DNA of 64,000 bases, from NCBI GenBank assembly GCA_944387865.1, contig CALXGN010000012.1, positions 1 to 64,000 on the forward strand. The letters are read 5' to 3'. The notes under the pieces are model-generated. The model was not told where the DNA came from. It did no database searches and saw only the letters and a program-made list of their open reading frames with translations. This document shows, piece by piece, positions 1 to 8,378 of the stretch (positions are counted from its first letter, which is position 1; each line of letters opens with the position of its first letter). Source of the DNA: Scatomorpha stercorigallinarum (GTDB lineage: Bacteria; Bacillota; Clostridia; Oscillospirales; Oscillospiraceae). The translations under genes and the position numbers were made by a program.

Positions 1-67
1 ACCAAAGCGGTTTTCTCTTTGGAGTCTGAGGGGTTTCTTTTTGACAAGACAAAAAGAAATCTCTCAG
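1..67 (-). repeat. Hairpin repeat module A, copy 1
   Basis: Nearly identical to 20626-20692 and, reversed, to 17311-17377 and 13580-13643. Each copy holds two hairpins: CCAAAG/CTTTGG at one end, and a long T-rich/A-rich stem (TTTCTTTTTG against CAAAAAGAAA) closed by a CAAGAC-type loop. This copy lies just past the stop of the minus-strand ribU-like gene, in the orientation that would put it in that gene's 3' untranslated RNA. It may act as a terminator or RNA 3'-end stabiliser; that role is inferred. Confidence 0.85.
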
Positions 68-95
68 AATAGGGCCGGCAGGGGCCTGCTCCTGC

Positions 96-788
96 TCAGA
101 TGACACCGGCCAGGACGAGGCCGAGGAGGATGAAGCTGGCGAGGAGGAAGAGGGCGACGATGGTGAAGCCGAGCTTCTTTTTTCCGCCGACGGGGGCGGC
201 GTGGGTCTCGGACTCGGGGACGAGCCTGGCGTGGCGCAGCGCGCCCACCACGGGCTTGTAGAGCAGCAGCGTGGCCGCGGCGTTCATGCCGCCCTTGACG
301 AGGTTGAAGGGCAGGAACACGGGCACCAGCATGGCGGCGATGACTTCGCGCGGCTGGCCCTGGTAGATGGGGGTCACGAGGTAGTTCCAGAGCAGCATGA
401 GCGCGGTCATGATGACGACGCCGGCGGCGAGGCCGATGACGGCGCCCTTCATGGTGTGGTCTTTCTTATACACCCAGCAGGCCGTGCAGCAGAAGCTGGC
501 CGTGCCGATGATGTTCATCAAACAGCCCCAGGGGCCCGTGCCGCTGATGGTGATCATTTCGATCACGCAGTCCACCACGGCGATCATGCCCGCGGCCATG
601 GGGCCGTAGATGAAGCCGCCGATGCAGATGACGACGTGCTTGAAGTCGAAATCGAGGAAGCCGTTGACGCTGGGGAGGAGCTTCGATATCCACATGACCA
701 CATAGGCCAGGGCGGTGAGCATGGCGAGGACGGCGAGCTTCTTAGTGTCGATTTTCCTCAGGGTGGGGGCGGGTTTTCTGACATCCAT
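96..788 (-). CDS. ribU: Riboflavin ECF transporter S component (RibU-like)
   Basis: Predicted substrate-binding membrane subunit of an energy-coupling factor transporter for riboflavin; it would work with shared EcfA/A'/T modules encoded elsewhere. The 230-residue product has about six hydrophobic segments, starting near residue 16, with the family-like stretch GFIYGPMAAGMIAVVDCVIE, plus a C-terminal helix after a Lys-rich loop. The start is ATG 788, preceded by GAGAGGTG; the open frame extends upstream only by running through the riboswitch. The FMN riboswitch directly upstream is the strongest evidence for riboflavin as substrate. ImpX- or other S-component identity is possible without the riboswitch context. 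Confidence 0.88.
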   Translation of the reverse strand: MDVRKPAPTLRKIDTKKLAVLAMLTALAYVVMWISKLLPSVNGFLDFDFKHVVICIGGFIYGPMAAGMIAVVDCVIEMITISGTGPWGCLMNIIGTASFCCTACWVYKKDHTMKGAVIGLAAGVVIMTALMLLWNYLVTPIYQGQPREVIAAMLVPVFLPFNLVKGGMNAAATLLLYKPVVGALRHARLVPESETHAAPVGGKKKLGFTIVALFLLASFILLGLVLAGVI

Positions 789-807
789 TACAAATGCACC
801 TCTCGGC

Positions 808-985
808 AAAAAATTGACGCCCGAAGGAATGTCTCCTCCGGGCGTAATTATTGCAAAGGTGCAAAATACGCATCTTCTCTCATCCAGACTGTAACTGTCG
901 GTATCGGACTTGCACCGATTCATGCCGCTGCGCGGCTCGCGGACTTTACCGCCGATCGGGAATTTCACCCTGCCCTGAAGACATC
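808..985 (-). promoter_or_regulatory. FMN riboswitch with intrinsic-terminator expression platform
   Basis: Read on the minus strand, 985 to 870 contains the conserved RFN blocks: AGGGCAGGGTGAAATTCCC, ATCGGCGGTAAAGTCCGCGA, GAATCGGTGCAAGTCCGATA, CCGACAGTTACAGTCTGGAT and GAGAGAAGATG. Downstream an ACGCCCG/CGGGCGT hairpin (817-845) is followed by a run of six T (808-813), an intrinsic terminator. FMN binding is therefore expected to terminate transcription before the transporter gene. Confidence 0.96.
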
Positions 986-1098
986 GTGTTCGTTTGTCGC
1001 AATTATGATAGCACTATCGCCGCGCAAATGCAAGAGGAAAATTGACTTTTCCCGCCGCAGGCGTTAGTATGGTAAAAATGGCCGGGAAAAGGGGGGAT

Positions 1099-1605
1099 AT
1101 GGACGTGCCGGAGCGGGAAAACAGCTGCTGTTTCACGGGCCACCGGGCGGCGAAGCTGCCCTGGGGCTTCAACGAGCGCGACGCGCGCTGCGCACAGCTC
1201 AAGCGCCGCATCGCCGACGCGGCGGAGGCCGTCTATGACGCCGGCATCCGCCACTACATCTGCGGCATGGCCAACGGCTGCGACCTCTATTTCGCGGAGG
1301 CCGTGCTCGCGCTGCGCTCGCGCCGGCCGGACGTGACGCTGGAGGCCGCCGTGCCATATGAGGCGCAGGCCGCGCGCTGGGAGGGCGCGCTGCGCGAGCG
1401 CTACGCGCGCATACTCGGCGAGTGCGACTACCACACGCTGGTGGCGCGGGAGTTCACCCCCGGCTGCTACCAGCGGCGCAACCACTACATGGTGGACGCC
1501 TCCAGCGTGCTCATCGCCGCCTATGACGGGCGCGCCGGCGGCACGATGAGCACCATGCTCTACGCTATGCGCCAGGGGCTGGAGATCATCGAGATACAGA
1601 TATAA
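1099..1605 (+). CDS. SLOG-family protein of the YpsA/DUF1273 type
   Basis: A 168-residue protein with the SLOG Rossmann-like features of YpsA: an N-terminal CCFTGHRAAKLPW motif, GMANGCDLYFAEAV in the middle and SSVLIAAYDGRAGGT near the end, typical of nucleotide-derivative binding. The biochemical function of the family is not settled; YpsA affects cell division and stress in Bacillus. ATG 1099 is chosen because a GGGGGG Shine-Dalgarno lies just upstream; ATG 1078 is an alternative. It stands alone between the riboswitch and the his operon. Confidence 0.85.
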   Translation: MDVPERENSCCFTGHRAAKLPWGFNERDARCAQLKRRIADAAEAVYDAGIRHYICGMANGCDLYFAEAVLALRSRRPDVTLEAAVPYEAQAARWEGALRERYARILGECDYHTLVAREFTPGCYQRRNHYMVDASSVLIAAYDGRAGGTMSTMLYAMRQGLEIIEIQI

Positions 1606-1610
1606 AACAC

Positions 1611-1654
1611 TTGACATTTCGCGCAGATGTGGTAATATTATCACGCTACCACAT
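1611..1654 (+). promoter_or_regulatory. his operon promoter with overlapping dyad
   Basis: TTGACA (1611-1616), 16-bp spacer, TAATAT (1633-1638). A perfect 8-bp inverted repeat ATGTGGTA (1627-1634) / TACCACAT (1647-1654) overlaps the -10 element and the expected start point, a good place for a repressor operator. No T-box or his leader peptide is seen. The regulator is not identifiable from the window. Confidence 0.75.
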
Positions 1655-1683
1655 TAGCAGACTAAAGTTTCACGGAGGCCGCG

Positions 1684-2748
1684 ATGGACGAGATCTTAAC
1701 TCGGGAGGAGCGCACGGTGCTCGCGCTGCGCTCGCTCTACGCCGCCATGGGCTACCGGCCCTACAAGATGGGCAAATTTGAAGAATACGACTTCTACGCC
1801 GAGAACCGCCGCTTCCTGGAGCGGGGGAACATCGCCGCTTTCACGGACACGACGGGCCGCCTGATGGCCCTTAAGCCGGACGTGACGCTCTCCATCGCCA
1901 AGGGCGCGGCCGCCCGCGCGGACACGCTGAAGGTGTACTATGACGAGAGCGTCTACCGCGCGCCGGACCCGGACGCCGGCTTCCAGGAGATCACGCAGAC
2001 GGGCCTGGAGTGCATCGGTATGGTGGACGCCTACGCCATGGGCGAGGTGCTCTATCTGGCGGCGGAGAGCCTGCGCGCCGTTTCGCCGCGCTTTGTGCTG
2101 GACGTGGCGCACATGGGCTATGTGGCCGCGCTGCTGCCGGAGCTGGGGCTGGAGGGCGAGGCCGCCGCGGCCGCGCTGCGCTCGCTCTCGGCGCGCAATG
2201 TGCCGGAGCTCTCCGCCATACTGGAGCGCGCGCACGCGCCGCGCGCCATGGCGGAGACGCTCTGCCGCTTTGCGCGGCTCTACGGCCCGCTCGGCGAGTT
2301 GCTGCCGCAGCTGGCCGCGGCAGCGGTGAACGAGGGCATGCGCGCTGCCTGCGCGGAGCTGGCCGGCGTAGCGGAGGCCCTGGGGGGCTTCGGTTGCCTG
2401 GGCGGAGTGATGCTCGACATCTCGCTCATGGGCGACATGGAGTATTATAACGGCCTGGTTTTCAAGGGATATGTGGAGGGAGCGCCGCGCGCGGTGCTCT
2501 CCGGCGGGCGCTACGACGCGCTGATGCGCAAGCTGGGGCGCGAGGCGGGGGCCGTGGGCTTCGCCGTTTATCTGAACCTGCTCGAGCACCTCGGCGGGGA
2601 GCGGCAGGAGCCGCCAGAGTGCGAGGTACTGCTCTATGACGGCTCGGAGAGCCCCGCGGAGATCGCGGCGCGGGCGAAGGCCATAGCCGCGAAGGGCGAC
2701 CGGGTGCTCGTCAGGCACCGGGAAGAGGAAGGGGGCGCGAAGGCGTGA
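1684..2748 (+). CDS. hisZ: ATP phosphoribosyltransferase regulatory subunit HisZ
   Basis: HisZ is a catalytically inactive paralogue of histidyl-tRNA synthetase that assembles with the short form of HisG and provides histidine feedback control. The 354-residue protein shows the class II synthetase-like core: the motif-2-like MALKPDVTLSIAK, ECIGMVDAY and a C-terminal SGGRYDALMRKLG. It lacks a full anticodon-binding domain. It is the first gene of the operon, and its TGA overlaps the GTG start of hisG. The neighbouring HisG is the short type, which needs HisZ. Confidence 0.96.
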   Translation: MDEILTREERTVLALRSLYAAMGYRPYKMGKFEEYDFYAENRRFLERGNIAAFTDTTGRLMALKPDVTLSIAKGAAARADTLKVYYDESVYRAPDPDAGFQEITQTGLECIGMVDAYAMGEVLYLAAESLRAVSPRFVLDVAHMGYVAALLPELGLEGEAAAAALRSLSARNVPELSAILERAHAPRAMAETLCRFARLYGPLGELLPQLAAAAVNEGMRAACAELAGVAEALGGFGCLGGVMLDISLMGDMEYYNGLVFKGYVEGAPRAVLSGGRYDALMRKLGREAGAVGFAVYLNLLEHLGGERQEPPECEVLLYDGSESPAEIAARAKAIAAKGDRVLVRHREEEGGAKA

Positions 2749-3374
2749 TAAATATTGCGCTGCCGAAGGGCAGGCTGGGCGAGCGGGCCTACGGCCTTTT
2801 CGAGCGCTGCGGGCGCGGCTGCGAGGAGATACGCGCGCCGGGACGCCGCCTGGTGTTTGAAAACCCGCAGGCCGGGGTGCGCTTTTTCTGGGTGAAGCCA
2901 TCGGACGTGCCCATATATGTGGAGCGCGGGGCGGCGGACCTGGGCGTGGCCGGCAAGGACGTGCTGCTGGAGCATGCGGCGGACGTATATGAGCTGCTGG
3001 ACCTGGGCATCGGCCGCTGCGCCATGTGCGTGGCGGGTCCGAAGGGCTGGCGCGCGCCGGAGGGCGCCACGCTGCGCGTGGCCACCAAGTTCCCCGGCAT
3101 CGCGCGCCGCCACTACGCGCAGAGCGGGCGGGCCATCGACGTCATCAAGCTCAACGGCTCCATCGAGCTGGCGCCCATCCTGGGGCTCTCGGACGTGATC
3201 GTGGACATCGTGGAGACCGGGACGACCCTGAAGGAAAACGACCTTGAGGTGATAGAGCGCTTCCTGCCCATTTCCGCGCGGCTCATCGCCAACAAGGCGG
3301 GGTATAAATTCAAGTACGAAGAGATAAGCGCCCTCACGGCGGACATGGCCGTGGCGGCCGGGGAGGCGGACTGA
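2745..3374 (+). CDS. hisG: ATP phosphoribosyltransferase, short form
   Basis: Catalyses the first step of histidine synthesis, joining ATP and PRPP to give phosphoribosyl-ATP. At 209 residues it is the short, HisZ-dependent form, without the C-terminal regulatory domain. Typical motifs include IALPKGRLGE at the N-terminus, DLGVAGKDVL, and DIVETGTTLKENDL for PRPP binding. It starts with GTG overlapping the hisZ stop, implying translational coupling. Confidence 0.97.
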   Translation: MINIALPKGRLGERAYGLFERCGRGCEEIRAPGRRLVFENPQAGVRFFWVKPSDVPIYVERGAADLGVAGKDVLLEHAADVYELLDLGIGRCAMCVAGPKGWRAPEGATLRVATKFPGIARRHYAQSGRAIDVIKLNGSIELAPILGLSDVIVDIVETGTTLKENDLEVIERFLPISARLIANKAGYKFKYEEISALTADMAVAAGEAD

Positions 3375-3375
3375 C

Positions 3376-4647
3376 ATGATAAGGATAATGAAACGCGGCG
3401 AGGTCAGCGAGAGCGAGCTCTTCGCCCGCAAGGTGAACGGCGCGGACGTGGCCGGCGCGGTGGCGGAGATAATAGCGGACGTGCGAGAGAACGGCGACGC
3501 GGCGCTGAGGAAGTACAACGAGAAGTTCGACCGCTGCTCCTGCGAGAGCCTGCTGGTCTCTGAGCAGGAGTTCGACGCCGCGGTCGAGGCCGTGGGGCCG
3601 GAGCTGCTGCGCGTGCTCGAGCGCTCGGCGCGGAACATCCGCGAATACCACCTGCGCCAGGTGAGGCACGACTATATAGTCACGGCGGAGGACGGCTCGG
3701 TCCTCGGCCAGCGGGTGCTGCCGATGGCGCGCGTGGGGCTCTATGTCCCCGGCGGCACGGCGGCCTATCCCTCCTCCGTGCTGATGAACGCCATCCCGGC
3801 GAAGATCGCCGGCGTGGGGGAGATCGTCATGACCACGCCCGCCGGCGGCGGGGCCGTCAGCCCGGCCATACTGGCCGCGGCGCGGGTGGCCGGCGTGGAC
3901 CGCGTGTTCAAGGTGGGCGGGGCGCAGGCCGTGGCCGCGCTGGCCTACGGCACGGAGAGCGTGCCGCGCGTGGACAAGATCGTCGGCCCGGGCAACGCCT
4001 TCGTCGCCGAGGCCAAGCGCCAGGTGTACGGCCAGGTGGCCATCGACATGATCGCCGGGCCGAGCGAGATACTGATCGTCTCCGACGGGAAAACGAGCGC
4101 GAAATGGCTGGCGGCGGACATGCTCAGCCAGGCCGAGCACGACAAGCTGGCCACGGCCATCCTCATCACGGACAGCATGGAGCAGGCACTGGCCGTGCAG
4201 TCGGAGCTGGAGCGGCAGCTCGCCGCGCTGCCGCGCGAGGAGATAGCCCGCGCGTCCATCGAGAACAACGGGAAGATCATCGTGGCGGAGGACCTCGGCG
4301 AGGCCGTCGATATCGCCAACGAGATCGCCCCCGAGCACCTGGAGCTCTGCGTGGACGCGCCCTTCGACTATCTGGGGCGGGTGCGCAACGCCGGCTCCAT
4401 CTTCCTCGGGCGCTACAGCCCGGAGCCGGTGGGCGATTACCTGGCCGGCACCAACCACACGCTGCCCACGATGGGCACGGCGCGCTTTTCCAGCCCGCTG
4501 AGCGTGGATGATTTCGTGAAAAAGAGCTGCTTTTCCTACTACACCCCGGCCGCGCTGGAGGCCGCGGCGGACGACATCGCCATTTTTGCCGACGCCGAGG
4601 GCCTGCACGGCCACGCCGTCTCCGCCACCATCCGGCGGGAGGGCTGA
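3376..4647 (+). CDS. hisD: Histidinol dehydrogenase
   Basis: Zinc-dependent, NAD-linked enzyme that oxidises L-histidinol to L-histidine in two steps. The 423-residue product has the family signature KIVGPGNAFVAEAKRQVYG, DMIAGPSEILIV, the metal-binding Gln-His in SQAEHDKLA and the C-terminal AGTNHTLPTMG. The length is usual. It begins two bases after hisG ends. Confidence 0.98.
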   Translation: MIRIMKRGEVSESELFARKVNGADVAGAVAEIIADVRENGDAALRKYNEKFDRCSCESLLVSEQEFDAAVEAVGPELLRVLERSARNIREYHLRQVRHDYIVTAEDGSVLGQRVLPMARVGLYVPGGTAAYPSSVLMNAIPAKIAGVGEIVMTTPAGGGAVSPAILAAARVAGVDRVFKVGGAQAVAALAYGTESVPRVDKIVGPGNAFVAEAKRQVYGQVAIDMIAGPSEILIVSDGKTSAKWLAADMLSQAEHDKLATAILITDSMEQALAVQSELERQLAALPREEIARASIENNGKIIVAEDLGEAVDIANEIAPEHLELCVDAPFDYLGRVRNAGSIFLGRYSPEPVGDYLAGTNHTLPTMGTARFSSPLSVDDFVKKSCFSYYTPAALEAAADDIAIFADAEGLHGHAVSATIRREG

Positions 4648-4650
4648 GCC

Positions 4651-5718
4651 ATGGGCGCGTACATCGACGAGAGGCTCGCCGCGCTCGCGGCCTATGTCCC
4701 CGGCGAGCAGCCGAGGGACAGGGAATATATCAAGCTGAACGCGAACGAGTCGCCCTTCCCGCCCTCGCCGGGCGTACTGAGGGCGGTGAGCGCTGCGGCC
4801 GGGGGGCTGAACATGTACCCGGACGCGGCCTGCCGGGAGCTGAAGGCCGCCCTGGCCGCGCGCTACGGCGTGGAGAGCGCCAACGTCATGGTGGAGGACG
4901 GCTCGGACAACATCCTCAACCTCTGCTTCATGGGCTTCTGCGGCCGCGGCGTGGCCTATCCGGCGGTGAGCTACGGCTTTTACAGCGTTTTCTCCGCGCT
5001 CTACGACCTGGACGCGCTGGAAGTGCCCATGGGCCCGGGCCTCACCATCGAACCGGAGCGCTTCCTGCGTCTGGGCCGGACGGTGGTCATCGCCAACCCC
5101 AACGCGCAGACGGGCATCGCCCTGCCGGTGGCGGACATCGAGCGCATCGTGGCGGAAAACAGCGGGCGGCTGGTCGTGGTGGACGAGGCCTACGTCGATT
5201 TCGGCGCGGAGAGCGCGCTGCCGCTGCTGGGGAAGTACGAAAACCTGCTCATCGTGCGCACGTACTCCAAATCCCGCTCGCTGGCGGGCGCGAGGCTGGG
5301 CTTTGCCATCGGCGGCGCGGAGCTGATCGCCGACCTCGAGCGGCTGAAGTACTCCGTCAACCCCTACAGCGTGAGCGCCATCGGCCTGGCGGCGGGGACG
5401 GCGGCGCTGGCGGAGGACGGCTATTACATGGAAAATTGCCGCATCATTGCGGAGGAGCGGGAAAAACTGCACGCTGAACTGCAAAAACGCGGCTTCCGCT
5501 GCACGCCCTCGCGGGCCAATTTCGTGCTCGCCATGCCGCCGGAGGGCTGCGCGGCGGAGTCGCTCTTCCGCGCCGTGCGCGCGCGGGGCGTGCTCGTGAG
5601 GTATTTCGGCGGCGGCGCGCTGAGCGCCTATTTGCGCATCACGATAGGCTCGCCGGGGCAGAACGCGGCGCTGCTGACGGCGCTGGACGGAGCGATGGAG
5701 GAGGTAAGAGAGCCGTGA
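4651..5718 (+). CDS. hisC: Histidinol-phosphate aminotransferase
   Basis: PLP enzyme of fold type I converting imidazole-acetol phosphate and glutamate to histidinol phosphate. The 355-residue protein carries NANESPFPPSP near its N-terminus, VVVDEAYVDFG with the PLP-contacting Asp, and the Schiff-base Lys in TYSKSRSLAGARLG. The stop overlaps the GTG start of hisB. Its place between hisD and hisB makes histidine synthesis the likely role over a general aromatic aminotransferase. Confidence 0.96.
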   Translation: MGAYIDERLAALAAYVPGEQPRDREYIKLNANESPFPPSPGVLRAVSAAAGGLNMYPDAACRELKAALAARYGVESANVMVEDGSDNILNLCFMGFCGRGVAYPAVSYGFYSVFSALYDLDALEVPMGPGLTIEPERFLRLGRTVVIANPNAQTGIALPVADIERIVAENSGRLVVVDEAYVDFGAESALPLLGKYENLLIVRTYSKSRSLAGARLGFAIGGAELIADLERLKYSVNPYSVSAIGLAAGTAALAEDGYYMENCRIIAEEREKLHAELQKRGFRCTPSRANFVLAMPPEGCAAESLFRAVRARGVLVRYFGGGALSAYLRITIGSPGQNAALLTALDGAMEEVREP

Positions 5719-6293
5719 GAAGGGCGGAAATAAGCCGGAAAACGGCGGAAACGGAGATATACCTGACGCTGGACCTGGATGGCGCGGCGGAGGGCGGCAT
5801 CAGCACGGGCGTCGGCTTCCTTGACCACATGCTGACGCTCTTTTCCCGCCACGCGGGCTTTGGCCTCAGCGTCCGCTGCCAGGGGGACACCTGGGTGGAC
5901 GGCCACCACACGGTGGAGGACGTGGGCCTCGCGCTGGGCGAGGCGCTGAAGTCCGCCCTGGGGGACAAGCGCGGCATCCGCCGCTACGGGGACATCGTCC
6001 TGCCGATGGACGAGGCGCTCATCCTCTGCGCAGTGGACCTCAGCGGCCGGCCCTGCCTGCGCTATACGGCGCAGATCCCGCGCGCGCGCGTGGGCGATTT
6101 CGACACCGAACTGGCGCGGGAATTCATGCAGGCCCTGGCCAACAGCGCCGGCATGGCGCTGCACATCCGCCAGCTGGACGGGGAGAACAGCCACCACATC
6201 ATCGAGGCCATGTTCAAGGCCCTGGGCCGCGCGCTGAGCGAGGCCGCGGAGATCGTAGGCACGGAGGTGCCCAGCACCAAGGGGGTGCTGTGA
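5715..6293 (+). CDS. hisB: Imidazoleglycerol-phosphate dehydratase
   Basis: Manganese-dependent dehydratase of imidazole glycerol phosphate. The 192-residue protein is the monofunctional form with no fused phosphatase. The two duplicated metal-binding motifs are visible: FLDHM near residue 35 and GDTWVDGHHTVEDVGLALG, then ENSHHIIEAMFKALG. A GTG start overlaps the hisC stop. As no phosphatase is fused, histidinol phosphatase must be encoded elsewhere, for example as a PHP-family enzyme. Confidence 0.98.
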   Translation: MRRAEISRKTAETEIYLTLDLDGAAEGGISTGVGFLDHMLTLFSRHAGFGLSVRCQGDTWVDGHHTVEDVGLALGEALKSALGDKRGIRRYGDIVLPMDEALILCAVDLSGRPCLRYTAQIPRARVGDFDTELAREFMQALANSAGMALHIRQLDGENSHHIIEAMFKALGRALSEAAEIVGTEVPSTKGVL

Positions 6294-6904
6294 TGACGGC
6301 CATCGTCGATTACGGCGTCGGCAACCTCTTTTCCCTGCGCTCGTCGCTCGCCGCCATCGGCGAGGAGGCGGAGGTGACGGGCGACGCGCGGCGCATCGCC
6401 GCCGCCGACAGGGTGATACTGCCCGGCGTGGGGGCGTTCGCCGACGCGCGGCGCAAGCTGGCCGAGACGGGCATGGACTCGGCCGTCCTGGACGCGGCAA
6501 ATAGCGGCAAGCCGCTGCTGGGCATCTGCCTGGGGATGCAGCTGCTCTTTGAGCGCAGCCATGAGTACGGCGAGCACGCCGGGCTGGGGCTGCTGCGCGG
6601 GGAGGTCGTGGGCATGGCCGGGCGCATCCCGGCGGGGCTGCCCATCCCGCACATCGGCTGGAACGCGCTGGACATCCTGCGCCCGGGCGGGATACTGAAG
6701 TACGTGAAGGGCGGGGACTGCGTCTATTTCGTGCACAGCTACTGCGCCGTGGGCTGCGATGAGAGCCTGACGGCCACGGCGGAGTACGGCATGGCAGTGA
6801 CGGCCGCCGTCTCGCTGGGGAATGTACACGGCTGCCAGTTCCACCCGGAAAAGAGCGGGAAGGTGGGGCTGTCCATCCTTAAGGCCTTCTGCGAGCTGAG
6901 GTGA
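6293..6904 (+). CDS. hisH: Imidazole glycerol phosphate synthase, glutaminase subunit
   Basis: Class I glutamine amidotransferase that feeds ammonia to HisF. It shows the nucleophile Cys in GICLGMQLLFE, an oxyanion-type PGVGAFADARRKL segment, and the C-terminal catalytic His/Glu in CQFHPEKSGK. ATG 6293 overlaps the hisB TGA by one base; an in-frame GTG at 6290 is the alternative. HisA separates it from hisF, the usual Gram-positive order. Confidence 0.97.
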   Translation: MTAIVDYGVGNLFSLRSSLAAIGEEAEVTGDARRIAAADRVILPGVGAFADARRKLAETGMDSAVLDAANSGKPLLGICLGMQLLFERSHEYGEHAGLGLLRGEVVGMAGRIPAGLPIPHIGWNALDILRPGGILKYVKGGDCVYFVHSYCAVGCDESLTATAEYGMAVTAAVSLGNVHGCQFHPEKSGKVGLSILKAFCELR

Positions 6905-6908
6905 GGCC

Positions 6909-7622
6909 ATGATCATCTTACCGGCCATTGATTTATACGAGGGGAAGGCCGTGCGGCTCTACAAGGGCGATTACGCCCGGATGACGGTGTACAGCGACGA
7001 CCCGGCGGCCGTTGCGCGCGCCTTTGCCGCGGCGGGGGCGGAGTGGATACACGTCGTGGACCTGGAGGGCGCGCGCGACGGCGGCACGCCCAACCTCGGC
7101 ACCGTGCGCGAGATAGCGCGCTCGGGCCTGAAGGTCGAGCTCGGCGGCGGGCTGCGCTCCATGGCGGCCATCGATGCGGCCTTTGACGCCGGGGCGGAGC
7201 GCGCGGTGCTCGGCACGGCGGCGGTGAGCAACCGCGCGCTGGCAGAGGAGGCCGCGGCGAAGTACGCCGGGCGGATCGCCGCCGGCTGCGACCTGAAAAA
7301 CGGCGAGGTGGCCGTCCGCGGCTGGACCGAGGGCTCAGGCGTCTCCGCGCGGGAGTTCCTGGAGGGGATGCTCGCGCTGGGCATCGACACGGCCGTCTGC
7401 ACGGACATCGACCGCGACGGCGCCATGCGCGGGGCCAACGCCGCGCTCTACGGCGAGCTGAGGGCGGCCTATCCAGCGCTGCGGCTCATCGCCTCCGGCG
7501 GCGTGTCCTCGATGGAGGACGTGCGGAGGCTGAAGGCGCTGGGGCTCTACGGGGCCATCGTGGGCAAGGCCTATTACACCGGCGCGATCGACCTGGCGGA
7601 AGCGGTGGAGGCGGCAAGATGA
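6909..7622 (+). CDS. hisA: ProFAR isomerase
   Basis: Beta/alpha-barrel enzyme that performs the Amadori rearrangement of ProFAR to PRFAR. The 237-residue protein has ILPAIDLYEGKAVRLYKGDY with the catalytic Asp, VELGGGLRS and a second half with CTDIDRDGAM and LIASGGVSS, both phosphate-binding half-barrels. The C-terminus overlaps the hisF start by four bases. Confidence 0.97.
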   Translation: MIILPAIDLYEGKAVRLYKGDYARMTVYSDDPAAVARAFAAAGAEWIHVVDLEGARDGGTPNLGTVREIARSGLKVELGGGLRSMAAIDAAFDAGAERAVLGTAAVSNRALAEEAAAKYAGRIAAGCDLKNGEVAVRGWTEGSGVSAREFLEGMLALGIDTAVCTDIDRDGAMRGANAALYGELRAAYPALRLIASGGVSSMEDVRRLKALGLYGAIVGKAYYTGAIDLAEAVEAAR

Positions 7623-8377
7623 TTACGAAGCGTATTATCCCCTGCCTGGACGTGCGCGACGGCCGCGTGGTGAAGGGCGTGAACTTTGAAGGTTTGCGGG
7701 ACGTCTCCGGCCCGGCGGAGCTGGCGCGGCACTACTCCGACAGCGGCGCGGACGAGCTGGTGTTCTACGACATCACGGCCAGCGCCGAGGGGCGCAGGCT
7801 CTTCGCGGACGCCCTGCGCGAGGTGGCGCGCACCATCTTCATCCCCCTCACCGTGGGCGGGGGCATCAGCTCGCTGGAGGACTTCGACCGCGTTTTGAAG
7901 TGCGGGGCGGACAAGGTGAGCGTGAACACGGGCGCCATCCGCGACCCGGGCCTGGTGCGGGAGGCCGCGCGGCGCTACGGCGACCAGTGCGTGGTGCTCT
8001 CCGCGGATGTGAAGCGCGTGGACGGCGCCTTCCGGGTGTTTGCCCGCGGCGGGCGCGATGACACCGGGCTCGAGGCGATAAGCTGGATCAGGAAATGCGT
8101 CTCCCTCGGCGCGGGGGAGGTAGTCGTCAACAGCATAGACACCGACGGGGTGAAGGGCGGTTTCGACATCGAGATGCTCTCCGCCGTCTGCGAGGCGGTG
8201 GACGTGCCGGTGATCGCCTCCGGCGGCGCGGGCTGCGCGGAGGACTTCGTGGAGCTCTTCCGCGCCGTGCCGCGCGTCAGCGCCGGGCTGGCGGCGAGCA
8301 TTTTCCACTTCGGCGAGGTGGAGATAGGCGCGCTGAAGCGCACTCTCGATGAAAACGGCATAAATGTGAGGTTGTGA
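7619..8377 (+). CDS. hisF: Imidazole glycerol phosphate synthase, cyclase subunit
   Basis: Beta/alpha-barrel partner of HisH producing imidazole glycerol phosphate and AICAR. Motifs: RIIPCLDVRDGRVVKGVNF with the catalytic Asp, ITASAEGR, TVGGGIS, NSIDTDG with the second catalytic Asp and IASGGAG. Length 252 is standard. The ATG overlaps the end of hisA. Confidence 0.98.
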   Translation: MITKRIIPCLDVRDGRVVKGVNFEGLRDVSGPAELARHYSDSGADELVFYDITASAEGRRLFADALREVARTIFIPLTVGGGISSLEDFDRVLKCGADKVSVNTGAIRDPGLVREAARRYGDQCVVLSADVKRVDGAFRVFARGGRDDTGLEAISWIRKCVSLGAGEVVVNSIDTDGVKGGFDIEMLSAVCEAVDVPVIASGGAGCAEDFVELFRAVPRVSAGLAASIFHFGEVEIGALKRTLDENGINVRL

Positions 8378-8378
8378 G

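Noticed and set aside
3334..5484. 716-codon open frame antisense to hisD and hisC
   Set aside because: High-GC coding sequence leaves long open frames on the other strand. The translation is rich in Arg, His, Ala and Gly with no domain, and the sense genes are certain.
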